In this document: piece by piece, positions 54,893 through 62,703 of the stretch
How positions within the stretch are numbered: position 1 is the first letter of the stretch
How the letters are laid out: each line of letters begins with the position of its first letter
From: Amorphoplanes friuliensis DSM 7358
GTDB taxonomy: Bacteria; Actinomycetota; Actinomycetes; Mycobacteriales; Micromonosporaceae
DNA: 64,000 bases
NCBI RefSeq assembly: GCF_000494755.1
Contig: NC_022657.1
Coordinates: 1,127,501-1,191,500, forward strand
Reading direction: 5' to 3'
The notes under the pieces: model-generated
Told to the model about the DNA's origin: nothing
The model's database searches: none
What the model saw: the letters and a program-made list of their open reading frames with translations, nothing else
Position numbers and translations under genes: made by a program

Positions 54893-54976
54893 GCGCCGGC
54901 CACTCCGCGCCGGCCGTGCTGCGCCGGCCGTGCTGCGCCGGCCGTGCTGCGCCGACCGTGCTGCGCCGGCCGTGCT
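54893..54976. repeat. Six tandem 14-bp units
   Basis: The unit GCGCCGGCCGTGCT is repeated from 54907 to 54976 (five copies, one with a single change), preceded by a divergent copy at 54893-54906. The 14-base period breaks every reading frame. Confidence 0.9.
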
Positions 54977-55040
54977 GGGTGATGGCGCTGCACCGCCCCG
55001 TCCGTCCCCGCCCGCACCGCACCGCACCGCACCGCACCCA

Positions 55041-55064
55041 GGCCCAACTTCACTGATGTTGGCC
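55041..55064. repeat. Hairpin repeat copy 1
   Basis: Same element as copies 2-5 but with loop TTCACTGAT and a right arm shortened to GTTGGCC. It is the most divergent copy. Confidence 0.75.
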
Positions 55065-55166
55065 TGTGTTGCGTCTCGCCCGGCACGGGCCTTGCTGCGC
55101 TGCCTGCCCCGCACGGGTCGCGCTGCATTGCCCGGTCCGTCTCCGCACCGCCCCGCATCGCACCAA

Positions 55167-55191
55167 GGCCGAACTTCGCTGATGTTGGGCC
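55167..55191. repeat. Hairpin repeat copy 2
   Basis: GGCCGAAC arm, loop TTCGCTGAT, right arm GTTGGGCC. It has one mismatch in the stem and is preceded by ACCAA as in copies 3 and 5. Confidence 0.82.
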
Positions 55192-55319
55192 TGGGCTGCG
55201 CCTCGCCCCGCACGGGCGGTACTGCCCTGCCCGTTTCGCACGGGCCGTGCCGCTGCCTGCCCCGCACGGGTCGCGCTGCATTGCCCGGTCCGTCTCCGCA
55301 CCGCCTCGCATTGCACCAA

Positions 55320-55344
55320 GGCCCAACTTCGCTGATGTTGGGTC
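55320..55344. repeat. Hairpin repeat copy 3
   Basis: GGCCCAAC arm, loop TTCGCTGAT, right arm GTTGGGTC. It is preceded by GCACCAA and followed by TGGGCTGCGCCTCGCC. Confidence 0.85.
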
Positions 55345-55410
55345 TGGGCTGCGCCTCGCCCCGCACGGGCCGTTCCGCTCTGCCCGCCCTGCCCCGCCCC
55401 GCTCTGCCCT

Positions 55411-55466
55411 GCCCGCCCCGCCTTGCCCGCCCCGCCTTGCCCGCCCCGCCTTGCCCGCCCCGCACT
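55411..55466. repeat. Four tandem 14-bp units (second type)
   Basis: GCCCGCCCCGCCTT occurs three times in a row from 55411, and a fourth copy ends in ACT. Similar broken units continue on both sides. Confidence 0.88.
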
Positions 55467-55558
55467 GCCCGCACCGCACGGGCCGCGCTGCACGGGCCGC
55501 GCTGCACGGTGCGGTGCGGTGTAGTGCACCGCCCCGCACCGTCCCCGCACTGCGCCTA

Positions 55559-55583
55559 GGCCCAACTTCGCTGATGTTGGGCC
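55559..55583. repeat. Hairpin repeat copy 4
   Basis: Perfect form: GGCCCAAC arm, loop TTCGCTGAT, GTTGGGCC arm. It is followed by TGGGCTGCGCCTAGC. Confidence 0.88.
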
Positions 55584-55695
55584 TGGGCTGCGCCTAGCTC
55601 CGCACGGGCCGTACTGGACCGCGCTTCGCGCGGGAACCTGCCCGCCCCGCATGGGCTGCGCTGCACCGCCCTCATCCGTCCCCGCACTGCGCCAA

Positions 55696-55720
55696 GGCCC
55701 AACTTCGCTGATGTTGGGCC
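55696..55720. repeat. Hairpin repeat copy 5
   Basis: Perfect form identical to copy 4 in stem and loop. It is preceded by CCCCGCACTGCGCCAA and followed by TGGGCTGCGCCTCGCC. Confidence 0.88.
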
Positions 55721-56141
55721 TGGGCTGCGCCTCGCCCTGCACGGGCCGTACTGGACCGCCGTCCCCGCACGGGGCTGCGCTGCACCAACTGCCCCTTGCC
55801 GGCCGCGCCGCATCGGTCACCTTCCACCAGCCGACCGGCGAGGCTTTGGGCGATCTGGCCTGTCAGCCTGGTGTGCGTAGCGTGGCGGCGCGACCGAGCA
55901 GGAACCCGCGGGGGTGAGGCCAAGGTCGGTGGAACCATCACTCGCGCACCGCCCGCCGCAGTGAGCGCGTCCGCCTACCGTGAGCTGCCGGATGCCACGC
56001 CCTGAATCGCGAAAGCACGCGCTGGCCTCATGACGCAACGGACGAACGCAGCCTTGTCCGGGAAGTCCTTCCCGTGGCGCGGGGAAGCGTGGGCCTACGG
56101 AAAGCGCCGGTTGGTCTCAGCGATTCCCCGAGTAAGCGGGC

Positions 56142-56189
56142 CCCGAGCGCGCGCCGTCCCGAGCGCGCGCCGCCCCGAGCGCGCGCCGC
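56142..56189. repeat. Three tandem 16-bp units
   Basis: CCCGAGCGCGCGCCGC is repeated three times (first copy ends in T) shortly before the end of the thiolase gene. Confidence 0.85.
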
Positions 56190-56272
56190 AGGGAACGTGC
56201 TGCAGGGACTTAAAAACCGCCGAGCCCGGCCGCCCTCTGACAGCCGGACCCGACGGGAGCTCTTCGAGGAGA

Positions 56273-57514
56273 TCAGATCCGCTCGAGGACCATGGCCATG
56301 CCCTGGCCGCCGCCGACGCACATTGTTTCGAGGCCGATGGTCTTGTCGTGCCATTCGAGGGAGTTGAGGAGGGTGCCGGTGATGCGGGCGCCCGTCATGC
56401 CGAAGGGGTGGCCGACGGCGATGGCGCCGCCGTTGACGTTGAGTTTTTCGAGGGGGATGCCGAGTTCGCGGTAGGAGGGGATGACCTGGGCTGCGAAGGC
56501 TTCGTTGATTTCGACGAGGTCGACGTCGTCGATGGTCATGCCGGCGCGCTTCAGGGCCTGCTTCGATGCTTCGACGGGGCCGAGGCCCATGATTTCGGGG
56601 GACAGGGCCGAGACGCCGGTCGAGATGATGCGGGCGAGTGGGGTCAGGCCGAGCTCGCGGGCTTTGGTGTCGCTCATGATGACCACTGCGGCCGCGCCGT
56701 CGTTGAGGGGGCAGCAGTTGCCGGCGGTGATGCGGCCGTCGGGGCGGAAGACGGGTTTGAGGCCGGAGACGGCTTCCATCGTCACGCCGGGGCGGGGGCC
56801 GTCGTCGGTGGAGATGACGCGGCCGTCGGGGGTGGTCACCGGGGTGATTTCGCGTTCCCAGAAGCCGTCGGCGATGGCCTTCTCGGCGAGGTTCTGGCTG
56901 CGGACGCCGAACTCGTCCATGTCTTCGCGGCTGACGTCGTACGCCTGAGCGAGGTTTTCCGCGGTGTAGCCCATGCCGAGGTAGATGTCGGGGAGCTGGC
57001 CGTCCTCGCGCGGGTCGTGCCAGACGCCGCCGGTCTTGGCGTTCTCGGTGGTGCGGGCGCGGGCTTCGGCGAACTTGGGGTTTTCCCAGCCGCCGCCGAC
57101 GAGGGCCTGGGCGTCCGGGGGGAGGCTGTCGGAGTTGCCGCGGGCGAAGCGGGAGACGGTCTCGACGCCGGCGGAGAGGAAGACGTCACCCTCGCCGGCC
57201 TTGATCGCGTGGAACGCCATGCGGGTCGTCTGGAGCGACGAGGAGCAGTAACGGGTGACGGTCGCGCCCGGCAGGCCGTCGAGGCCCAGCAGGGTGGCGA
57301 CGACGCGGGCCATGTTGAAGCCCTGCTCACCGCCGGGGAGGCCGCAGCCGAGGTAGAGGTCCTCGATCAGGGTGCGGTCGAGCTGCGGCACCTTGCTCAG
57401 CGCGGCATCGATGATCGTGGCGGCGAGGTCGTCGGGGCGCAGGTCCTTCAGCGAGCCCTTGAACGCACGGCCGATGGGGGAGCGGGCAGTGGCAACGATG
57501 ACAGCTTCCGGCAT
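56273..57514 (-). CDS. Acetyl-CoA C-acyltransferase (thiolase)
   Basis: This 413-residue thiolase has all catalytic elements: the nucleophile cysteine in RYCSSSLQT (about 89), NEAFA, the histidine in [16 protein letters not shown] and the second cysteine in CVGGGQG near the C-terminus. It condenses or cleaves acyl-CoA and is of the FadA/AtoB type. No fatty-acid oxidation partner is adjacent. It stands alone, with the repeat region downstream of its 3' end. Confidence 0.94.
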   Translation of the reverse strand: MPEAVIVATARSPIGRAFKGSLKDLRPDDLAATIIDAALSKVPQLDRTLIEDLYLGCGLPGGEQGFNMARVVATLLGLDGLPGATVTRYCSSSLQTTRMAFHAIKAGEGDVFLSAGVETVSRFARGNSDSLPPDAQALVGGGWENPKFAEARARTTENAKTGGVWHDPREDGQLPDIYLGMGYTAENLAQAYDVSREDMDEFGVRSQNLAEKAIADGFWEREITPVTTPDGRVISTDDGPRPGVTMEAVSGLKPVFRPDGRITAGNCCPLNDGAAAVVIMSDTKARELGLTPLARIISTGVSALSPEIMGLGPVEASKQALKRAGMTIDDVDLVEINEAFAAQVIPSYRELGIPLEKLNVNGGAIAVGHPFGMTGARITGTLLNSLEWHDKTIGLETMCVGGGQGMAMVLERI

Positions 57515-57568
57515 GAGGCCAACGTTAACGCGCCGGTAACTTAGCGGGGAAGTCTCACTTCGTCACAC

Positions 57569-58375
57569 TTATTCGAGCGTGGTGCGACGGCCCGCGGCCT
57601 GCGCCGCGTCGAGCACCGCGGGGTAGAGGGCGTGTGCCCACACCCGGTATCCGTCGGCGGACGGGTGGAAACCGTCGTAACAGAGCGTCCCGGCGTCGGC
57701 GCGGAACACGGCCCCGGTCTCGTCGCCCAGGTCGACCACCACACCGCCCGCGGCGACCACCGCAGCGGCCTGAGCGCGGGCCACGCGGCGGCCCACCCAG
57801 CCGGTGAGCTGGCGCAGCGGCGGCGCGATCGAGCGGACAGCGCCGAGGTCGGGGCAGGTGCCGACGACAACCTGCACGCCCGCGTCACGCAGGCGGCGTA
57901 CGGCGTCGCCGAGGTGGGTGGCGGACTCGTCGGGGCTGCGCAGACCGGTCGCGTCGCGGGCGCCGATCAGGACGACGGCGACGTCCGGGCGGTCACCGAG
58001 CAGGGCCCGGGCGACCTGGGTGGCGAGGTCGGTCGACCGCGACCCGGCGACACCGACGCTGGAGAGCAGCACGTGCCGCTGGCCGGTCTCCGGGGTGCCC
58101 TCGGCGAGCAGGCGGGCGAGCTGGCCGCCGACCGTCTCGGACAGCCACTCCACGCCGACACCGATGGCGGCCGAGTCGCCGAGCAGCACTAGGCGCAGCG
58201 GGGGAGCCGCGGACGGGCCCATCGACGTGCGCAGGGCCAGGCCCATGGTCGGTTTGGCGTACCGCCGGGTGCGGGCGGCGATCGCCTCGCCGGCCAGCAG
58301 CGCGACACCGCCGACGGCCCCGGCGAACAGCGTGGTCGCCGTCGCTCTGCCGATGCGTCCTGCCAGGCTCGTCAT
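57569..58375 (-). CDS. SGNH/GDSL hydrolase (first of two)
   Basis: This 268-residue protein has an N-terminal hydrophobic helix (about 12-32), then SGNH blocks: GDSAAIG (catalytic serine), a conserved glycine in SVGVAGS, IGARDATG in the N block position (Asp instead of Asn) and DGFHPS with the Asp/His pair. It is probably a membrane-anchored esterase of the envelope. It lies 28 bases after the second homologue on the same strand. Confidence 0.88.
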   Translation of the reverse strand: MTSLAGRIGRATATTLFAGAVGGVALLAGEAIAARTRRYAKPTMGLALRTSMGPSAAPPLRLVLLGDSAAIGVGVEWLSETVGGQLARLLAEGTPETGQRHVLLSSVGVAGSRSTDLATQVARALLGDRPDVAVVLIGARDATGLRSPDESATHLGDAVRRLRDAGVQVVVGTCPDLGAVRSIAPPLRQLTGWVGRRVARAQAAAVVAAGGVVVDLGDETGAVFRADAGTLCYDGFHPSADGYRVWAHALYPAVLDAAQAAGRRTTLE

Positions 58376-58403
58376 GTCGCCTCCTGCCGCAGTGGGGAAC
58401 CCG

Positions 58404-59516
58404 TCAGTCGACGGCTGCTTGGTGATCCTCCGGTGTCCAGCCTACGGCGCTCGGGGCCGACCGGCCGGACACGCTGGGAACGGACTCCTCCGCCGGAGCG
58501 GTCGTCGCGGCGCGGTGACCGAACCACAGGCGCGGCTCACCGAACCAGGGGTGCCGGCGCAGTTGTGCCCAGCGACCTGCGGGTCCGTGCTCGTTACCGT
58601 CGACCTGCACGGCGCTGACCTCGGTGCCCGCGGTGCGGACCGCCTCGTGGGCCGCCTGGTCCAGGCTCCGCACACCGTCGGGGCCGCTCGCCGGGGCGCG
58701 GTCGTCCTCGCCCAGCATCGCCATCAGGGTGGGCATCATGACCGCGGCGGCGCGGGCGTAACCCTCGACCGACGGGTGGAAGCGGTCCGAGCCGAAGAAG
58801 CGGACCGGGTCGGCCTCGAACGCCGGGCCGAGCAGGTCGCCGATGGACACCGTCCGGCCGCCGGCCTCGACGACCGCGACCGTCTGCGCGGCGGCGAGCT
58901 GGCGGCTCCACTTGCGGGCCAGCCAGCGCAGCGGCGGCTTGATCGGCTGGATCGCGCCGATGTCCGGGCAGGTGCCGACCACGACCTTGCAGCCCACGGC
59001 GCGCAGCCGGCGGACCGAGTCGCCCAGATGGCGCACGGCCGCGGCGCGGGCGGAAACGTGGGTGACGTCGTTGCCGCCGACCAGGATGACGGCGACCTCG
59101 GGCTCGTACTCAAGGGCGGCGTCCACCTGGTACGGCAGGCCGGACGACATCGAGCCGACGACGGCCAGCCGGTGCAGCCGGACCGGCCGGCGCAGGCGGC
59201 GCGACACGCCGTTGGCCAGCAACGCTCCGGGGGTCTCGCGCGGACGGTGCACGCCGTAACCGGCCGCGGACGAGTCGCCCAGGATGACCATGCTCAGTGG
59301 CCGGCCGGGGAACTTCGGGCCGTAGAGACCGTCACCGCGGGGCGGTGGTGCCTCGGCCATCGGAATGATCTTGCGAGCTTCGGCGGCCTGCCGCAGCAGC
59401 ACACCGGCCGAGAGGGCAGTGAGGCCTGCCGCGGCCCCGGTGACGCCGCCGGCGATCTGCCCGGCCAGCCGTAGCCGCCGCCACTCCTCCTCCGTCAAAC
59501 TGCGCACCTGTCGCAC
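58404..59516 (-). CDS. SGNH/GDSL hydrolase (second of two)
   Basis: This 370-residue paralogue of the neighbouring enzyme has an N-terminal helix (about 20-42), GDSSAAGYG, VGSMSSG, VGGNDVTH (canonical GxND) and DRFHPS, plus a C-terminal extension of about 100 residues. The GTG at 59516 is chosen because GAGGGAGA lies just upstream, although the frame is open much further. The pair probably arose by gene duplication. Lipase, deacetylase or peptidoglycan-related esterase activity cannot be separated by eye. Confidence 0.86.
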   Translation of the reverse strand: MRQVRSLTEEEWRRLRLAGQIAGGVTGAAAGLTALSAGVLLRQAAEARKIIPMAEAPPPRGDGLYGPKFPGRPLSMVILGDSSAAGYGVHRPRETPGALLANGVSRRLRRPVRLHRLAVVGSMSSGLPYQVDAALEYEPEVAVILVGGNDVTHVSARAAAVRHLGDSVRRLRAVGCKVVVGTCPDIGAIQPIKPPLRWLARKWSRQLAAAQTVAVVEAGGRTVSIGDLLGPAFEADPVRFFGSDRFHPSVEGYARAAAVMMPTLMAMLGEDDRAPASGPDGVRSLDQAAHEAVRTAGTEVSAVQVDGNEHGPAGRWAQLRRHPWFGEPRLWFGHRAATTAPAEESVPSVSGRSAPSAVGWTPEDHQAAVD

Positions 59517-59694
59517 GCTCTCCCTCGCTCTCGCTCGGTGGGTGCCTGCCCGTCGGCCGGTACTGAAAACCTGGCTTTCCGGCGATGGTGGGTCTTCGAA
59601 TCTAACGCGCGCATGCGACATGTGTCTGAACCCCGCGCCGAGCGGGCACATCTGGCGCGTGACCGTCATGCTGGTGTAAGCGAAAGGGGACGAC

Positions 59695-60051
59695 ATGCCC
59701 AGAACTCTGCAGCGGACCGCCGCATTCACCGCGCTGGCGAAGGCGCTGGTGTCGGGGTCGCGCGGCGGCCCGTCGATCGGCAAACGGCTCGCCGCCCTGC
59801 CCCGGATGCTCAAGGCCACGGCAAAGGGCCAGTACGACGGTGGTCTGCGAGTGGCGATGATGGCCGCCGCCACGGCGTACGTGGTGTCGCCCATCGACGT
59901 GATCCCCGAGGCGATGTTCCTCGTCTTCGGTCTCGCCGACGACGCCGTCATGATCACGTGGCTGGCGGGCACCGTGCTCGCCGAGACGCAACGTTTCATC
60001 GAGTGGGAGAAGCAGCGCGACGCGGTCCTGCCCGGATCCGTGGTCGGCTGA
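59695..60051 (+). CDS. DUF1232 (YkvA-like) membrane protein
   Basis: This 118-residue protein has the DUF1232 signature AYVVSPIDVIPEAMFLVFGLADDAVMITW and one or two membrane segments. AAAGGGGACGAC precedes the ATG. The function of the family is unknown. It is divergent from the SGNH pair and 48 bases before the cystathionine beta-synthase gene, probably in one operon. Confidence 0.9.
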   Translation: MPRTLQRTAAFTALAKALVSGSRGGPSIGKRLAALPRMLKATAKGQYDGGLRVAMMAAATAYVVSPIDVIPEAMFLVFGLADDAVMITWLAGTVLAETQRFIEWEKQRDAVLPGSVVG

Positions 60052-60099
60052 GCCGTAGGCTGACCAGGACAGGTCAGCACCCCAGAAGGGCACAGTGAC

Positions 60100-61458
60100 G
60101 TGCGGTACTACGACAATGTCGTCGACATCATCGGGGACACCCCCCTGGTACGGCTGCGCAGCGTCACCGACGGCATAGCGGCAACCGTCCTGGCGAAGGT
60201 CGAATACTTCAACCCGGGCGGTTCCGTGAAGGACCGCATCGCGCTGCGCATGGTGGAGGACGCCGAGAAGGCGGGGCTGCTCCGCGAGGGCGGCACAATC
60301 GTCGAGCCGACCAGCGGAAACACCGGCGTCGGGCTGGCCCTGGTGGCGCAGCTCCGCGGGTACAGGTGTGTGTTCGTCTGCCCGGACAAGGTCAGCGAGG
60401 ACAAGATGAACGTCCTCCGGGCGTACGGCGCCGAGGTTGTGGTCTGCCCGACCGCGGTCGCCCCCGAGGACCCCCGCTCGTACTACAACGTCTCCGACCG
60501 GCTGGCCCGCGACATCCCCGGCGCCTGGAAACCCGACCAGTACAGCAACCCGGCGAACCCGCGCTCCCACTACGAGGAGACCGGCCCCGAGCTGTGGAAA
60601 CAGACCGAGGGCCGCATCACCCACTTCGTCGCGGGCGTCGGCACCGGCGGCACGATCACCGGCGTCGGCAAGTACCTCAAGGAACAGGGCGACGTCCGCA
60701 TCGTCGGCGCCGACCCGGAAGGCTCCGTCTACTCCGGCGGCACCGGCCGCCCGTACCTGGTCGAAGGTGTCGGCGAGGACTTCTGGCCCGAGACCTACGA
60801 CCGCGGCATCTGCGACGAGATCATCGAGGTGTCCGACTCGGACTCCTTCGAGATGACCCGCCGCCTGGCCCGCGAGGAAGGCCTCCTGGTCGGCGGCAGC
60901 TGCGGCATGGCCGTCGTCGCCGCCCTCGAAGCCGCCCGCAAGGCCGGCCCGGACGACGTCATCGTGGTCCTCCTGCCCGACGGTGGCCGCGGCTACCTGT
61001 CGAAGATCTTCAACGACACCTGGATGGCCCGCTACGGCTTCCTCACCACGGGCGACGGCGAAGCCACCGTGGCCGACGCCCTCGGCGCCAAGAGCGGCGA
61101 AATGCCCCCGCTGATCCACGTCCACCCGACCGAAACGGTCCGCGACGCGATCGACTACATGCGCGAATACGGCGTCAGCCAGCTCCCGGTCCTCAAGGCC
61201 GAACCGCCCGTCGTGACCGGCGAGGTGGCCGGCTCGATCGCGGAGAAGGCCCTGCTGGACGCCCTTTTCACCGGCCAGGCCCACCTCCACGACACGATCG
61301 AACGCCACATGGGCGACCCGCTCCCGATGATCGGCGGCGGCCAGCCGGTCAGCACGGCGGTCACCCTCCTGGAAAACGCCGACGCGGCCATGGTCCTCGT
61401 CGACGGCAAGCCGGCGGGCGTCCTGACCAGGCAGGATCTGCTCGCCCACCTCTCCTGA
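60100..61458 (+). CDS. cbs: Cystathionine beta-synthase
   Basis: This 452-residue PLP enzyme has the Schiff-base lysine in NPGGSVKDRIA, the substrate loop TSGNTG and the glycine-rich phosphate-binding GVGTGGTITG. Two C-terminal CBS domains (about 330-450) give the full length of CBS and separate it from the shorter cysteine synthases. It condenses serine with homocysteine in the reverse transsulfuration route. It starts with GTG. Confidence 0.94.
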   Translation: MRYYDNVVDIIGDTPLVRLRSVTDGIAATVLAKVEYFNPGGSVKDRIALRMVEDAEKAGLLREGGTIVEPTSGNTGVGLALVAQLRGYRCVFVCPDKVSEDKMNVLRAYGAEVVVCPTAVAPEDPRSYYNVSDRLARDIPGAWKPDQYSNPANPRSHYEETGPELWKQTEGRITHFVAGVGTGGTITGVGKYLKEQGDVRIVGADPEGSVYSGGTGRPYLVEGVGEDFWPETYDRGICDEIIEVSDSDSFEMTRRLAREEGLLVGGSCGMAVVAALEAARKAGPDDVIVVLLPDGGRGYLSKIFNDTWMARYGFLTTGDGEATVADALGAKSGEMPPLIHVHPTETVRDAIDYMREYGVSQLPVLKAEPPVVTGEVAGSIAEKALLDALFTGQAHLHDTIERHMGDPLPMIGGGQPVSTAVTLLENADAAMVLVDGKPAGVLTRQDLLAHLS

Positions 61459-61480
61459 TCAAGATCAACTGCTGGATGGC

Positions 61481-61506
61481 GACGGTCCGTCGGAGTACGG
61501 GCCGTC
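61481..61506. terminator. Weak hairpin after cbs
   Basis: GACGGTCC (61481-61488) and GGGCCGTC (61499-61506) pair with one G-T wobble, 22 bases after the cbs stop. No T-tract is present. Confidence 0.35.
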
Positions 61507-61604
61507 GCTCCCGCCGGGACCGGATCGCTGCCGCTCCCTGCCAGGTGAGTGAGCGCCCCCGCTCCGCCGCTCCGCGGCAAGCACATCGACGGCTGCGCCC
61601 TCGA

Positions 61605-62090
61605 TTACCTGGTTCGCACCTCGAGTCGCGCACTCGGCCGCATCTCCGGCAGCATCGTGCAGCGGGGACGTTCTCCCGGCTCGCATTCGACCGTCATCAG
61701 AAGCATTCCCATCCTCCTGACGGTGTCCTCTATCCGGCGACCGTCCAATTCACTTATCGGTGACGTTTCCTGTGGTCCCAGCATGGCCGGGGGCAGAATG
61801 ATTTCAGGAATATCGAGGTTCGGGTCCTGACGCACAACGATCGCGGTTGCAGCGCCCGCATCCTTGAGCTTGCTGCTGAAGGTGATCATTGCTGCTGAGG
61901 TGGTTGCGGCGCCGCCCACGGCGGCCGCGATGAGCATCCCTATCAGGTTGATCTTGGCTCCGGCGACAACGCCGGCGCGCGAGATCTCGGCCGCGTCCAC
62001 CGTGGCGTCTTTTCGGCTTTTTTCGGCCGTCCGGGACGTCTTGACGGGCCGCTTCGCCTGGCTTGTCCTGGCCTTTCCCCCCTTTGACAT
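61605..62090 (-). CDS. Small single-pass membrane protein, unrecognised
   Basis: This 161-residue protein has a Lys/Arg-rich N-terminus (about 1-35) and one membrane helix (about 48-70). An external C-terminal part has two cysteines (VECEPGERPRC) and is acidic in the middle. No family is recognised. The ATG at 62090 follows GGGAGCATTGGACG, and a perfect AT-rich palindrome lies 21 bases upstream. The DNA is less GC-rich than the core genome, which suggests recent acquisition. Confidence 0.65.
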   Translation of the reverse strand: MSKGGKARTSQAKRPVKTSRTAEKSRKDATVDAAEISRAGVVAGAKINLIGMLIAAAVGGAATTSAAMITFSSKLKDAGAATAIVVRQDPNLDIPEIILPPAMLGPQETSPISELDGRRIEDTVRRMGMLLMTVECEPGERPRCTMLPEMRPSARLEVRTR

Positions 62091-62110
62091 CGTCCAATGC
62101 TCCCATGAAG

Positions 62111-62128
62111 CGTAATCAATTGATTACG
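62111..62128. promoter_or_regulatory. Perfect 18-bp AT-rich palindrome
   Basis: CGTAATCAATTGATTACG is an exact palindrome in a high-GC genome, 21 bases before the start codon of the gene at 61605-62090. A second small dyad (CACATA 62144-62149, TATGTG 62156-62161) lies next to it. It looks like an operator. From 62162 to 62379 I see no other feature. Confidence 0.65.
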
Positions 62129-62379
62129 GAGAGAGATGTGCGTCACATACTCAATTATGTGGAGGCATCTCACGTCGCGAAGAATGCATCGCCACGCTTT
62201 TCTTGAACGATTCCAAGGGAAATCTGATGATCGCCGGGACGCTGCCCGCCCACTCCGTGACGCTTGGAACGGGCATGACGGCGGGTCCTTCTTGTGGGTG
62301 TAAAAGATCGACAGACGCCGAGGTCGCTCACACACTGAACAAGAGGACAAATCAGGAGGTTGCCTTCGGGAGGTCGGTC

Positions 62380-62703
62380 ATGACGGGGTTTCACAACGAG
62401 GAGGAGCGGGCCGCCTGGACTTTGGCGGAGTCGCTGCTGGCGACCGCTCGGGCGATGATGAAGCAGGCTGAGAGCGCCCTGGAGACGTGGCGGTTGGGCA
62501 AGGAGCTCAACCAGCAGCGGTGCGCGCGCCGGGGGATCAGTGCTTCGGATGCGGAGATCCGCTGGTCGGAGACGGCCAATGCGAAGAATGCCCTGACCGA
62601 CAACAGTTTCCATGTCTCGCTGGCGACCATGTACTACAACGCGGCCGCCGCGCAGTACTCACGCGCTCACTACCTCCGGTGCCGGGGTGGGGCCCGGGTC
62701 TGA
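62380..62703 (+). CDS. Small helical protein, unrecognised
   Basis: This 107-residue protein is largely alpha-helical (EEERAAWTLAESLLATARAMMKQAESALETW, and later SLATMYYNAAAAQYSRAHYL). It has no signal peptide. GGGAGG lies 6 bases before the ATG, so I prefer this start to the ATG at 62203. It diverges from the membrane protein gene, with the palindrome between them. Its 3' end overlaps the diguanylate cyclase gene by 45 bases in the convergent direction. No function is offered. Confidence 0.6.
   Translation: MTGFHNEEERAAWTLAESLLATARAMMKQAESALETWRLGKELNQQRCARRGISASDAEIRWSETANAKNALTDNSFHVSLATMYYNAAAAQYSRAHYLRCRGGARV

Larger units (their letters stand above)
54750..56270. repeat. Repeat-rich intergenic region of about 1.5 kb
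   Basis: No convincing gene is seen. The frames that stay open do so on both strands because of GC bias, and they change phase with the 14-bp repeats. The stretch contains five copies of one hairpin (first at 55041, last ending 55720), two arrays of 14-bp units, a 16-bp array and many scattered CACGGGCCG and GGGCTGCGCCTCGCC fragments. From 55800 to 56140 the DNA is less repetitive and I see nothing definite in it. Confidence 0.8.

Noticed and set aside
54750..55800. CRISPR array
   Set aside because: The repeated element is a hairpin at irregular spacing, and the sequences between copies are not unique spacers but share low-complexity fragments. No cas gene is present.
53594..55820. Long open frames on both strands coding Gly/Ala/Arg-rich proteins
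   Set aside because: They arise because GC-rich repeats lack stop codons. They overlap the real Bax-inhibitor-like gene in antisense, and the 14-bp units change frame.
55860..56060. Riboswitch or structured RNA such as RNase P or a cobalamin element
   Set aside because: I could not match the conserved core of any known class, and the stretch lies downstream of the thiolase gene, not before a start codon.
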